Under the pieces are notes generated by a model. It had not been told where the DNA came from. It ran no database searches and saw nothing but the letters and a program-made list of their open reading frames with translations. The position numbers and the translations under genes were made by a program. Shown here piece after piece: positions 44,867 to 53,906 of a DNA stretch of 64,000 nt; position 1 is the stretch's first letter, and each line of letters opens with the position of its first letter. This DNA comes from Shewanella halotolerans (GTDB lineage: Bacteria > Pseudomonadota > Gammaproteobacteria > Enterobacterales > Shewanellaceae): NCBI RefSeq assembly GCF_019457535.1, contig NZ_CP080417.1, positions 1,984,001 through 2,048,000 on the forward strand, in the 5' to 3' direction.

Positions 44867-45766
44867 TTATCCCATCATCTTTTCGATTGGCATCACCAGG
44901 ATGGAGCTGGCACCTAGCTGGGTCAGGGCCTCCATGGTATCCCAGAAGAGATCTTCGCTGCTGACCGCGTGGATCGCCACGCGATTGGTGTCGTCGTTCA
45001 GCGGCAGTACGGTCGGGTTCTCGGCGCCTGGCAGTAGGGCGACAATCTGATCCAGTGTCTCGGTCGGGGCGTGCAGCAGGATATATTTGCTCTCCTTGGC
45101 GCGCACCACACCGTTGACGCGGGAGAGGATCTTGTCGATCAGCGCCTGTTTGGCCTCGCTCTGCTCCTGGGTCGATTGGATGATGCAGGCCATGGAGCGG
45201 TAGATCACCTCAGTCTCGTACAGGCCGTTGGCCTCTAACGTGGCGCCAGTTGAGACCAGATCGCAGATACCGTCTGCCAGGCCGGCGCGGGGGGCAACCT
45301 CCACCGAGCCCTTGAGCATACAGTCGCGATAGCTAATGCCTTTCTCCTGCATGTAGCGGCGTAGCAGGTTAGGGTAGGAGGTGGCGATGCGCAGGCCCTC
45401 GAGCGAGCTGGCGTCCTGATAGCGAAACTCGGTGGGCACCGCCAGCGACAGGCGACAGGCGCCGAAATCCAGTTGGCGCAGCTTGATACACTCGCTCGGC
45501 TTGTCCAAGGTTTGACGCTCGATCTGCTCCTCTTCGAGCACGTTCTCGCCTATGATGCCAAGGTCGACCACGCCGTCCATCACCAGGCCGGGAATGTCGT
45601 CGTCACGGACACGTAAAAGGTCGATAGGCATGTTGTCAGAGTGGGCGATGAGGCGCTGTTCGTTAACGTTAAACTTGATGCCGCAGCTCTTGAGGAGCTT
45701 CTGGGATTCCTTGGACAGGCGGCCGGACTTTTGAATGGCGATACGTAATCGGTTTGACTCTGACAT
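44867..45766 (-). CDS. hisG: ATP phosphoribosyltransferase, long form
   Basis: First, feedback-inhibited step of histidine synthesis. ATG at 45766 gives 299 aa as in E. coli, with LRIAIQKSGRLS near the start; an ATG five codons earlier is less likely. Long form (HisG_L) with its own C-terminal regulatory domain (NDDTNRVAIHAVSSEDLFWDTMEALTQLGASSILVMPIEKM). PRPP loop: LVSTGATLEANGL. First enzyme gene downstream of the attenuator. Confidence 0.97.
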   Translation of the reverse strand: MSESNRLRIAIQKSGRLSKESQKLLKSCGIKFNVNEQRLIAHSDNMPIDLLRVRDDDIPGLVMDGVVDLGIIGENVLEEEQIERQTLDKPSECIKLRQLDFGACRLSLAVPTEFRYQDASSLEGLRIATSYPNLLRRYMQEKGISYRDCMLKGSVEVAPRAGLADGICDLVSTGATLEANGLYETEVIYRSMACIIQSTQEQSEAKQALIDKILSRVNGVVRAKESKYILLHAPTETLDQIVALLPGAENPTVLPLNDDTNRVAIHAVSSEDLFWDTMEALTQLGASSILVMPIEKMMG

Positions 45767-45838
45767 AGGATGTTTCCTCATTTGTTGATTCAGTAAAATT
45801 GTTTAAATCGTTTTAAAACAAAATCTTAAGCTAAAAAC

Positions 45839-45867
45839 TAAAAACCCCCGGAATTCCTTCCAGGGGT
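45839..45867 (-). terminator. Histidine operon attenuator
   Basis: On the minus strand ACCCCTGGAA / TTCCGGGGGT pairs over 10 bp (one G-U) around a GGAA loop and is followed by T5: a terminator placed between the leader peptide and hisG. Upstream complementary stretches near 45885-45925 could form the antiterminator, as expected for ribosome-stalling control. Confidence 0.85.
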
Positions 45868-45930
45868 CTTAGATCGCTTTTGAATCAACCGCCAGAAGGA
45901 AATAGTCCTCCGGCAGTAAGCATCCGAAGG

Positions 45931-45978
45931 CTACCGCATATGATGGTGATGGTGGATAGTATTCAAACGCTGTGCCAT
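45931..45978 (-). CDS. hisL: his operon leader peptide
   Basis: 15-codon peptide MAQRLNTIHHHHHMR, with five consecutive His codons, followed by TAG. It lies 165 bases upstream of hisG and ahead of the attenuator terminator. Stalling of a ribosome at the His codons when charged tRNA-His is scarce is the known mechanism in enterics. Too short for automatic gene calling, but the His run and position are decisive. Confidence 0.93.
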   Translation of the reverse strand: MAQRLNTIHHHHHMR

Positions 45979-46255
45979 GTTCTGTCTTCTCTCGCTTAGT
46001 GCTGCGTGTACTTGCTTTGTGTATTAGCGGGGGCAGTGTCTGCCCTAAGTTGTATTTAAACTAATCAAGTTTTTCGGCGTATGCAAGCGCTAATTTGGGT
46101 CGATTGAAAATTATTCAACTAACGCTGGGGTATCCCCAATGGATCTCAATGATTTCCTGTTTCTTTATCGCTAGCGCTTTGTGGCTTGTGCTGGGTAAGA
46201 AAATCCGCATAATGCCAGCATGTCATTTTAAACATTAACTATCATCAGCCATTCA

Positions 46256-48181
46256 TTGAATAAACGACTGACCCAGGATGTACAGCAGGTATTCGCCCCA
46301 GATGGCAGCTTAAGCCGTCATATCAAGGGCTATAGCTGTCGTGTCCAGCAGCAGACGATGGCGACTCGGGTGAGTAAGACCCTGCAAAAGGGCGACAACC
46401 TGGTGGTCGAGGCGGGCACGGGCGTGGGCAAGACCTACGCCTATCTGGTGCCGGCGCTACTCAGCGGTAAGCAGGTCATCGTCAGCACCGGCAGTAAGAA
46501 CCTGCAGGAGCAGTTATTTTTCAAAGATCTGCCCGCACTGCTCAACATCTTAGGGATCAGGCCAAAAGTGGCTCTGCTCAAGGGGCGCAGCAACTACCTG
46601 TGCCAATACCTGATGGAGAAGCAGCTCAGCGGCGTCGAGGTGAACGATGGCAAGATCCTCGATGACCTGCTGCGAATCGATCAGTGGGCCAGCCAGACGG
46701 TGGATGGTGACATCGGCAGTCTCTACGCCGTGCCGGAAAACTCCCCGGCGATCCCGTTGGTGGTGAGCAGTAAAGAGTCCTGCATTGGCAAGGCCTGCGA
46801 TCACTATGAGGCCTGTTTTACCCGTAAGGCCCGCGCCAAGGCGCTGGATGCCAAGGTAATAGTGGTTAACCATCACCTGTTTTTCGCCGATCGCATCCTA
46901 AAAGAGACGGGATTTGCCGAGCTGCTCCCCGACAGCGACGTGGTGATCTTCGATGAGGCGCATCTGCTGCCAGATATCGCCGTGACCTATTTCGGCCAGC
47001 AGCTCAGCATCAAGAGCCTCATCCGCCTGCTGGAACGTTTTAACGAACTCTATCGCACCCAGATGGCAGATTCGCCGCAGATTGGCGCCATGACGGCCCG
47101 CTGCCATACTCAGCTGATCCATTGGCAGGGACTGCTTTTTGCTGGCGAGGAGCGTGACTGGCGAAGGCTTATCGGCGACAAGGCCCTGATGGAGGCATCA
47201 TGGGCACTGGTGTCTGAGCTGACCGCCTACCGCACCATGCTGCTGGGCTATCTTGGCCGCAACGAGGCGTTCGACGATGGCGTTGAAAAAATTGATGGGC
47301 TGCTCAGTAAATTAAGCGTGTTTATTCAATGCGATAACCCAGATAGCGCCTACAGCATAGACTATGGTTATCAGCACCTGACCTTGAGGATCTCGCCCAT
47401 CAAGGTGGCCAAGGAGTGTCAGTCGCTGTTTAGCCCGGATGTCAGCTGGATCTTTACCTCGGCCACCTTGCAGATCAATCGCGACCTGTCGCTGTTTACC
47501 AAGGCGATGGGGCTGGAAAAGGCCAACACGAGTATATTGGACAGCCCCTTCGACTATCAGCGCCAATCTCTGTTCTGTGTGCCGCGCCATCTGGTGTCGG
47601 TCACCAGTCAGGAGCGGGCCGCCAGGCAGCTGGTGGAGGTGGCGGTGAAGGCGATAAATGCCGCCAAGGGGCGTACCTTCATGCTGTTTACCAGCCATCG
47701 CATGCTCAATCTGGTGGCGGTGATGTTACAGGGGCGGGTCGATTATCCGCTCCTGGTGCAGGGACAGGCGGGCAAGCAGACTTTGCTTAAGAAGTATCGG
47801 CAGCTGGGTAACGCCGTGCTGCTGGGTACGGGCGCCTTCTGGGAGGGGGTGGATGTGCGCGGTAAGCTACTGAGCTGCGTCATCATCGACAAGCTGCCCT
47901 TCGTCTCGCCGGACGATAACCTCTACAAGGCCAGGGCCGACGGCGTGCAGCGTGAGGGCAAAGATCCCTTCATGACCTTGTCGCTGCCCCAGGCGGTAAT
48001 ATCCCTGAACCAGGGTGTCGGCCGCCTGATTCGAGATGAGAAAGACAGGGGCGTGTTAATCCTCTGCGACAACCGCATCGTCAATCGCCCCTATGGTCAG
48101 GCCTTTATTAACTCGCTGCCGCCCATGCATCGCACCCGGGAACTCGACAGTGCGGTGCGTTTCCTGCAAGCCATAGACTAG
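46256..48181 (+). CDS. yoaA: ATP-dependent helicase of the DinG/XPD family
   Basis: Superfamily 2 DNA helicase with an iron-sulfur cluster, acting with DNA polymerase III chi subunit in E. coli repair. 641 aa; a TTG at 46256 is the likely start. Walker A EAGTGVGKT with Lys59; KGRSNYLC, CIGKACDHYEACF give the four-Cys cluster; NHHLFFAD; DEAH box IFDEAHLLPD; motif VI QGVGRLIRDEKDRG. Close to E. coli YoaA. Convergent with ndh, 12 bases apart. Confidence 0.93.
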   Translation: MNKRLTQDVQQVFAPDGSLSRHIKGYSCRVQQQTMATRVSKTLQKGDNLVVEAGTGVGKTYAYLVPALLSGKQVIVSTGSKNLQEQLFFKDLPALLNILGIRPKVALLKGRSNYLCQYLMEKQLSGVEVNDGKILDDLLRIDQWASQTVDGDIGSLYAVPENSPAIPLVVSSKESCIGKACDHYEACFTRKARAKALDAKVIVVNHHLFFADRILKETGFAELLPDSDVVIFDEAHLLPDIAVTYFGQQLSIKSLIRLLERFNELYRTQMADSPQIGAMTARCHTQLIHWQGLLFAGEERDWRRLIGDKALMEASWALVSELTAYRTMLLGYLGRNEAFDDGVEKIDGLLSKLSVFIQCDNPDSAYSIDYGYQHLTLRISPIKVAKECQSLFSPDVSWIFTSATLQINRDLSLFTKAMGLEKANTSILDSPFDYQRQSLFCVPRHLVSVTSQERAARQLVEVAVKAINAAKGRTFMLFTSHRMLNLVAVMLQGRVDYPLLVQGQAGKQTLLKKYRQLGNAVLLGTGAFWEGVDVRGKLLSCVIIDKLPFVSPDDNLYKARADGVQREGKDPFMTLSLPQAVISLNQGVGRLIRDEKDRGVLILCDNRIVNRPYGQAFINSLPPMHRTRELDSAVRFLQAID

Positions 48182-48200
48182 CGCTAAGCCTGCTTAGTGC
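48181..48200. terminator. Hairpin across the yoaA/ndh convergence
   Basis: GCGCTAAGC / GCTTAGTGC with two-base loop spans both stop codons (one wobble pair). Possible bidirectional end structure; no T run. Confidence 0.35.
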
Positions 48201-49495
48201 AGCTTCATCCGTGGGCGAACTACCCGCATCATCTTCTCCACCAACCAGAGGGCGATGGTCTTGGTCAGGCCGTGAATTGCTTTTTGGTGCATGCGGTAGA
48301 GGGAGATGTACATGAAGCGGGCGATCTTACCCTCGACAAACATGCTGTCTTTGGTGAGGTTGCCCATCAGGCTGCCCACGGTACTAAAGCGTGACAGATT
48401 GACCAGGGAGCCGTGATCCACATATTCATATTCGGTGAGACCCAGGCCTCTGAGCTCATTGAGAATATTGCGCTCGACACACTGGGCCATCTGGTGCGCC
48501 GACTGGGCCCTGGGCGGCACGAAGCTGCCATCGGCTTGTTCACAGGCGCAGCAATCGCCGATCACATAGAGATCGTCATGGCCTTGGGCCTGTAGGGTCG
48601 GACGCACCAATATCTGATTGGCGCGGTTGAGGTTAAGTCCCTCTATCTGCTTGATAAAATCTGGCGCCTTAACCCCGGCAGCCCATAACATCAGGTTGGC
48701 GGCGATCAACTCGCCGCCTGCAGTGACAAAGCCCTTAGAGGTCGCCTCTTCGATGCGGGTATTTTGTCGCACCGACACGCCAAGCTTAATCAGCTCGCGG
48801 GTAGCCGAGGCGGCGATACGCTCGGGCAGGGCGGGTAAGATCCGCGGGCCAGCCTCGATCAGTGTGATACTCAGCCTGTCGGCGGTCATCTTGCTCAGGC
48901 CATAACTCTTGAGCAGATCGGTCACATGGTAGAGTTCGGCGGACAGCTCCACCCCAGTCGCACCACCGCCGACGATGGCAATATTGAGCTTTTGCTGTTC
49001 CTCCGATTGATGCATGCGGGTGAAGCTGTCGAGCAGGGCGTTGTGAAAGCGGTTCGCCTGGTGGTGGGAGTCAAGAAAGAAGCAGTGCTCCTTTACGCCC
49101 GGGGTGCCAAAGTCGTTGCTGACGCTACCGACCGCCAATACTAAGGTGTCGTACTCAAGTTCTCTGGCGGGCAGCAGTGCCTCGCCCTTATCGTTGCTGA
49201 TGGCGCCGAGCTGTAATCGTTTGCCCTTAAGATCTAGCCCGGTGAGTTCCCCCAATTGAAACTGGTAGCCATGTTTAACCGCATGGGCGGAGTAGACCAC
49301 GCCGTCGAGGTCGGCGTCGAGTGAACCTGTGGCCACCTCATGGAGCAAGGGTTTCCAGATATGAGTGCGATTTTTGTCTATCAGCAGGATCTCGGCCCGC
49401 TGCTTCTTGCCTAACTTGTGTCCCAGTTGGGTGGCCAGGCCGAGTCCGCCGGCACCGCCGCCCACTATCACGATTCTTGGGATCTTTGCACTCAT
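48194..49495 (-). CDS. ndh: NADH dehydrogenase, type II
   Basis: Peripheral membrane, FAD-containing NADH:quinone oxidoreductase that does not pump protons. 433 aa from ATG at 49495 with AGGAG 6 bases upstream. Two Rossmann motifs, VIVGGGAGGLGLATQ and NIAIVGGGATGVELSAEL; WKPLLHEVATG; IGDCCACEQ; SHQMAQ-type quinone region (RAQSAHQMAQ) and an amphipathic C-terminus (IRRR-free, ending MRVVRPRMKLH as in E. coli). Downstream of an EamA transporter gene with a 12-base gap. Confidence 0.96.
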   Translation of the reverse strand: MSAKIPRIVIVGGGAGGLGLATQLGHKLGKKQRAEILLIDKNRTHIWKPLLHEVATGSLDADLDGVVYSAHAVKHGYQFQLGELTGLDLKGKRLQLGAISNDKGEALLPARELEYDTLVLAVGSVSNDFGTPGVKEHCFFLDSHHQANRFHNALLDSFTRMHQSEEQQKLNIAIVGGGATGVELSAELYHVTDLLKSYGLSKMTADRLSITLIEAGPRILPALPERIAASATRELIKLGVSVRQNTRIEEATSKGFVTAGGELIAANLMLWAAGVKAPDFIKQIEGLNLNRANQILVRPTLQAQGHDDLYVIGDCCACEQADGSFVPPRAQSAHQMAQCVERNILNELRGLGLTEYEYVDHGSLVNLSRFSTVGSLMGNLTKDSMFVEGKIARFMYISLYRMHQKAIHGLTKTIALWLVEKMMRVVRPRMKLH

Positions 49496-49507
49496 CGACA
49501 ACTCCTT

Positions 49508-50425
49508 CTATTGGGGATTAGGGGCCCGGCGTCGCTTGCGTGTCTGTATCAGTCCGGCGCAGATGATCAGGCCACAGCCCATTAATTGTATCGGGGTGAG
49601 GTGCTCGGCAAACAGGCTCCAGCCGAGGATCACCACGGTCACAGGTTCGATATAGGCCAAGGTGCCGAAGGTGGCCGCGGGCAAAACCCGTAGCGCCTTG
49701 ACCGCGAATAAGATCGCCAGAAAGCCGGGAAACACGCCGATCAGCGCCAGCCAGAACCACTGGGTTAAGCTGGGGAGCACGGCTTGATGCAGGGCGAAGG
49801 GCAGCAAGCAGAGGGCGCCGAAACTCAGTTGGATAAGCGTGCTCTGGTAGGGGCTGGCACTGGCGGGGCGGCGATTGATTAACATGAAACCGCTGTAGCT
49901 CAGCAGGGCCAGCAGGGCAAAGCCATAGCCCTTGAGTTCGGCCGTGCTGCCCGTGAGGCTCTCAAGGCTCGGCAATATGGCTACGACGCCAATAAGGGCG
50001 ATGCCTATGGCTAATAGGTCTTGGCGCGTCAGCCGCTCATGGAAGAGGAAGTGAGCGCCAATGGCGCTGACCAGGGGGGCGAGATAGATAAGCATCACCG
50101 CATTGGCCATGTTGATGTAACCTATGGATTGCACGTAAAACACCATGAAACCGGCGAGCATAGCGCCATTAAAAAGATGGCGTTTCCCTGGACGATGCAG
50201 GATCTGCCGGGCCTTGCCTGTGGCAAGCATGTAGGCGATGAGGCAGGCGGCGCCGATCAGCAGGCGGTAAAAGGTGATGATGCTGGCTTCTAGGTTGGCG
50301 GTGCGCGCCAGTGCGCCGATTGTGCCCATTAAAATGGCCGAGCCTAGGGCCATCATCACGGCCTGGGAGGATAAATGCGATGGCGATTGTGACAGAGGTT
50401 GGGACTGTGCTCTTGATTGACTCAT
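49508..50425 (-). CDS. EamA-family (DMT) transporter
   Basis: 305 aa inner-membrane exporter of the drug/metabolite transporter superfamily with two EamA repeats and ten predicted helices (MMALGSAILMGTIGALART, FYVQSIGYINMANAVMLIYLAPLVSA, FGTLAYIEPVTVVILGW). A Gln/Ser-rich N-terminal tail of about 20 residues is unusual and low complexity. Lies 12 bases ahead of ndh, so co-transcription is likely. Substrate unknown. Confidence 0.85.
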   Translation of the reverse strand: MSQSRAQSQPLSQSPSHLSSQAVMMALGSAILMGTIGALARTANLEASIITFYRLLIGAACLIAYMLATGKARQILHRPGKRHLFNGAMLAGFMVFYVQSIGYINMANAVMLIYLAPLVSAIGAHFLFHERLTRQDLLAIGIALIGVVAILPSLESLTGSTAELKGYGFALLALLSYSGFMLINRRPASASPYQSTLIQLSFGALCLLPFALHQAVLPSLTQWFWLALIGVFPGFLAILFAVKALRVLPAATFGTLAYIEPVTVVILGWSLFAEHLTPIQLMGCGLIICAGLIQTRKRRRAPNPQ

Positions 50426-50821
50426 TACGTCATTAGCCTACATCTGAGTGCGACTCTAGATCCTTGGGTTGAGTGTCTGTGCTAGCTCTTGTGTCGGCTT
50501 GCGTGCTGGCTTAAGCGCCAAATTAAGCTAATAAGCCGATAAGCGTGAGCCTATCCTATCGGGTTTATCTCAAAGAGAAAACGGATTTTTTGCCCTAGCG
50601 TCGATATCAACTCAAGGGGCTATAGGGCCAAAGGGCAAGTGACGTCTAGTCGCTAAAATACCTAGGTTGACCGCTATGGAGCGGGCAATTAAGGCTATAC
50701 CTAAGCGGGTTTTACGTTATAATCGGCGCCATTCATCCTATGGTTTTGGCGATGAGGCATTAGCGCAGTTCGAATAGCCGCGCAGTGTCATGATATCGCG
50801 ACAGATTTGGTTCGTTTTTGC
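50426..50821. other. Divergent intergenic region, EamA transporter / tsaB
   Basis: About 395 bases. A TATAAT hexamer at 50718-50723 could be the tsaB -10 but lacks a good -35 at the right distance. No repeat or gene seen. Confidence 0.4.
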
Positions 50822-51535
50822 ATGCCGGAAAATAAAGATTTCTCAGCCCCATTAAGTTTACTCGCCCTGGACACCTGCACCGAGTTTTGTTCGGTCGCCC
50901 TGCAATATCAGGGACAGGTGTTTGCCCGTGAGGCCGATGCGCCGCGGGAACACAGCCAACGCCTGCTGCCCATGGTGCAGGAGGTACTGCAAGAGGCGGG
51001 TATCGAGCTGAGTCAGGTGGATGTGATTGCTTATGGCCGTGGCCCTGGCAGCTTTACCGGGATCCGTATCTGCACCTCTATGACCCAGGGGATGGCTTTA
51101 GGCCAAGATCTTCCCGTGGTGGGGATCTCAACCCTGGCGGCCATGGCCCAGGCGGCTATCGAGATAAAGGGCGCGACTCAAGTAGCGACCGCCATCGATG
51201 CGCGCATGGGCGAGATTTACTACGGCGAGTACCTGTCTGTAGATGGCTTGGCCAGCCTGGTTGGGGAAGAGCGGGTCTGTGCGCCAGAGGAGTTGTCGAG
51301 CCAGCTGGCTTTTGATACGCCCCTTGCCGCCTGTGGCACAGGCTTCGATGCCTATCCGGAGCTATTGACCGAGCAGATGAGCCTGGTCGAGGAAGCCAAA
51401 TTCCCACTCGCGCGCTTTATGTTGCCGCTGGCAGAAGCCGCTGTGAAGGCGGGGCAGGCGACCGATGTGGATCGGCTAAAACCTGTGTATCTGCGTGATA
51501 CCGTGACCTGGAAAAAACTGCCCGGTCGCGAGTAA
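50822..51535 (+). CDS. tsaB: tRNA threonylcarbamoyladenosine biosynthesis protein TsaB
   Basis: Scaffold of the TsaBDE complex that installs t6A37 in ANN-decoding tRNAs. 237 aa from ATG at 50822 (a TTG at 50807 is in frame but needless). ASKHA-type N-terminus LLALDTCTEFCSVALQYQG, HSQRLLPMV, YGRGPGSFTGIRI, and IDARMGEIYYGEY. In E. coli tsaB neighbours yoaA; here ndh and an exporter lie between. The next gene follows 65 bases later. Confidence 0.95.
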   Translation: MPENKDFSAPLSLLALDTCTEFCSVALQYQGQVFAREADAPREHSQRLLPMVQEVLQEAGIELSQVDVIAYGRGPGSFTGIRICTSMTQGMALGQDLPVVGISTLAAMAQAAIEIKGATQVATAIDARMGEIYYGEYLSVDGLASLVGEERVCAPEELSSQLAFDTPLAACGTGFDAYPELLTEQMSLVEEAKFPLARFMLPLAEAAVKAGQATDVDRLKPVYLRDTVTWKKLPGRE

Positions 51536-51600
51536 TTTAGTGTAGGCTTGAAGCAGTATCGCGTAACCAGATTGTCAGGAGAGAAGGGGGAATCATTAGT

Positions 51601-51975
51601 ATGCAAGTTTCGTCATCTAACCTGATGCCTGGACTCTCTTCGGGCGCCTCTGCCATTAGCGATGCTATCGCCCCCCAGCAGACTTTGCGGACCAATGTCA
51701 TCGACGTGACGCCAGTGGGGCCGGCCGTACCAGCTAGAGACGAGATCCAAGTTGCGGCAAATGCCAATACAAATGTGGCTAGCGATACCACTGGTGACGC
51801 CACTCAGTTGGTCGATCGCAAGCACGAGTCCCTCGAAGAGCGGCTTAGCGCCAAGCTTGAATACGATCAACAAACCGGTGGCAGTCGCGGCGCCATAGGC
51901 CAATATCTGCTGCACCAACACGCCGCCCAGCGCGATGCCATCTCTCAGATGGTGGGCATAGACACTTACGTTTAG
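51601..51975 (+). CDS. Conserved hypothetical protein
   Basis: 124 aa without signal peptide or membrane segment. Low-complexity, Ala/Ser/Thr/Val-rich first 70 residues, then a more structured end: ESLEERLSAKLEYDQQTGG and AIGQYLLHQHAAQRDAISQMVGIDTYV, split here for length. The last 12 residues look conserved in style (QRDAISQMVGIDTYV) and recall a short C-terminal motif I have seen on other Shewanella proteins, but I cannot name a family. GGGGGAA upstream of ATG. Confidence 0.65.
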   Translation: MQVSSSNLMPGLSSGASAISDAIAPQQTLRTNVIDVTPVGPAVPARDEIQVAANANTNVASDTTGDATQLVDRKHESLEERLSAKLEYDQQTGGSRGAIGQYLLHQHAAQRDAISQMVGIDTYV

Positions 51976-52098
51976 TTGCTTATGTTTGATGCCTGACGTT
52001 TAACGCCTAGCGTTTCACATCTCACTTTAAGTCAGGCATATTCTAGTCTAGGCACACTTTAGTTCAGGCAGATAGGTAGTTAGGCGTCTTGTCTTATT

Positions 52099-52164
52099 CC
52101 GGTTTTAGCCCGGTTTTAGTCCGGTTATAGGCTGGTTTTAGCCATGTTTTAGTCCGGTTTTAGC
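52099..52164. repeat. 11-bp tandem repeat upstream of the M50 peptidase gene
   Basis: Six units of CCGGTTTTAGC and variants (starts 52099, 52110, 52121, 52132, 52143, 52154). Fourth is CTGGTTTTAGC, fifth CATGTTTTAGT. Ends about 70 bases before the start codon. Confidence 0.85.
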
Positions 52165-52235
52165 CGGGAACACCAGACATGATTGAGTGGCCGAAACATC
52201 ACTGCATCATCAACCTATAGGATGGGTTATTCATT

Positions 52236-52973
52236 ATGGGACTTTCGCCAACTTCCTCCTCTGTTTCTCCCTCATCTTCTCCGTCACCTTCGCCTTTAGG
52301 TTCAAGCGGCATGCCATCTCGCAGCCTCTTCATGGTCGAGCTGCTGCTGGCCCTGGTAGTTACTCGCATTCCCTATCTGAGCGTGCCCTTTAAGTGGCTG
52401 GAGAGTTATTTTCACGAGGCGTCTCACGCCCTGGCGACCCTGATTAGCGGCGGGATAGTGAGTCATATTGAGCTCTATCCCAACGGCGCCGGTCTGTGCG
52501 TGAGCCAGGGAGGCTGGCCCGTGTTGATTGGCTTTGCCGGCTATTTCGGCGCCGCGCTCTGGGGGCTACTCATCTTTCATCTGGCGACTTGGGCCAGGGG
52601 GATCCGCGTCAGCTTTAGCTGTCTCGGGCTGGTGGTGTTGCTGAGTATCGTGCTCTGGGGGCGGGATCTGCTCACCGTCGCCATCTTGCTGATGCTCGCC
52701 TTGCTGTTTCTGCTGCCGTTAAAACTCAGTCATAGCCCACTGCTGACCTTTGCCCTGAGGGTGATGGCGCTGATGGTGATGTTGAACGCGCTCGCCAGCC
52801 CGACCGTGCTGCTGGGCATGCCGGGGCGCGGCGATGCAGCCATGCTGGCGGAGCAGACCTGGATCCCGGCCTGGATCTGGGTAGGCATCTGGCTGCTCAC
52901 CAGTTTAACCATGCTCTGGCTCTGCTGGCGCCGGGTCGATAGTGCCAATCAGCTGAGCGCGCAAAAAGTGTAA
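52236..52973 (+). CDS. Integral-membrane M50-type metallopeptidase
   Basis: 245 aa with six or so hydrophobic helices. The zinc motif HEASH appears in WLESYFHEASHALATLISGG, as in site-2-protease/M50B relatives, and GFAGYFGAALWG may supply the third ligand helix region. The N-terminus is an odd Ser/Pro run (about 25 residues); ATG at 52236 with AGGATGGG upstream is used. A protease acting within the membrane is inferred; substrate unknown. A signal-regulated anti-sigma cleavage role would need partners not seen here. Confidence 0.75.
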   Translation: MGLSPTSSSVSPSSSPSPSPLGSSGMPSRSLFMVELLLALVVTRIPYLSVPFKWLESYFHEASHALATLISGGIVSHIELYPNGAGLCVSQGGWPVLIGFAGYFGAALWGLLIFHLATWARGIRVSFSCLGLVVLLSIVLWGRDLLTVAILLMLALLFLLPLKLSHSPLLTFALRVMALMVMLNALASPTVLLGMPGRGDAAMLAEQTWIPAWIWVGIWLLTSLTMLWLCWRRVDSANQLSAQKV

Positions 52974-53055
52974 CCGACTGTATATCTAGTTTAATTTTCG
53001 TTATTAGCCTGATAGCTTAGGTGTTTTAGCCTTATCTAATATCTAGGGAGAGAAT

Positions 53056-53904
53056 ATGAAGAGTTTAACCTTAGCGGCCTCACTGGCATTAGCCATAGGC
53101 GTGGCGGCACCTAGCCTAGTCAGCCCAAACTATGCCCAGGCTAACGAGACACACCTGGTCAATCAGCAGGTCACAGATGCGCTCACCAATCCGCTGAGAC
53201 AAGCGGCAAATATCGAGCGTGATCAGTATCGTCACCCGGGGGAGACCCTGAGCTTCTTCGGTGTTAAGCCAAGCGATACCCTGGTGGAACTCTGGCCGGG
53301 CGGTGGTTGGTACGCCGAGATCCTCGCCCCATACTTGGCGAAAGAGGGTCACTATATCGCCGCGAATTTCGATGCCAACCCGCCAGAGGGCCTAGAGGTG
53401 CCTGGCTATCGTATCCGCCTGGGCAAGGCGCTGGACAAGTGGCTCAAGGATCATGGCGATACTTTAGGTCAGGCATCGAGTATCAGTTTCGATCCCCCAA
53501 GGCTTGCGGAACTCGGCGCGCCTAACAGCGCCGATGTGGTGCTGACCTTCAGAAATCTGCACAACTGGGCCAAGTCCGGAGTATTGGAGCAGGTGTTTGA
53601 CTCCGCCTACAAGGTGTTAAAGCCTGGTGGTACCTTTGGCGTGGTTGAGCACAGGGCAAACCCTGGCATGGATCTGAGCACAGGCTACATGGTGCAGGAT
53701 GAGATGATCGCGCTGGCTGAGAAGGTTGGCTTTTCCTTGGTGGCAAGCAGTGAGGTCAATGCTAACCCTAAGGACAGCAAAGATCATCCTAAGGGCGTTT
53801 GGACTCTGCCGCCGAGCCTGCGTCTGGGCGATCAGGATAAAGCCAAGTATCTTGCCATCGGCGAGAGCGACCGCATGACGCTTAAATTTGTGAAGAAGTC
53901 TTAA
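53056..53904 (+). CDS. Exported SAM-methyltransferase-like protein
   Basis: 282 aa. A cleavable signal peptide (SLTLAASLALAIGVAAPSLV... to about residue 30) precedes a class I methyltransferase fold of the COG4798 type: motif I VELWPGGGWYAEILAPYL, LTFRNLHNW, VLKPGGTFGVVEHR and MTLKFVKK. Export is unusual because S-adenosylmethionine is cytoplasmic, so the protein may use another ligand. ATG follows GGGAGA. Two bases separate it from the hydrolase gene: same operon. Confidence 0.82.
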   Translation: MKSLTLAASLALAIGVAAPSLVSPNYAQANETHLVNQQVTDALTNPLRQAANIERDQYRHPGETLSFFGVKPSDTLVELWPGGGWYAEILAPYLAKEGHYIAANFDANPPEGLEVPGYRIRLGKALDKWLKDHGDTLGQASSISFDPPRLAELGAPNSADVVLTFRNLHNWAKSGVLEQVFDSAYKVLKPGGTFGVVEHRANPGMDLSTGYMVQDEMIALAEKVGFSLVASSEVNANPKDSKDHPKGVWTLPPSLRLGDQDKAKYLAIGESDRMTLKFVKKS

Positions 53905-53906
53905 TC

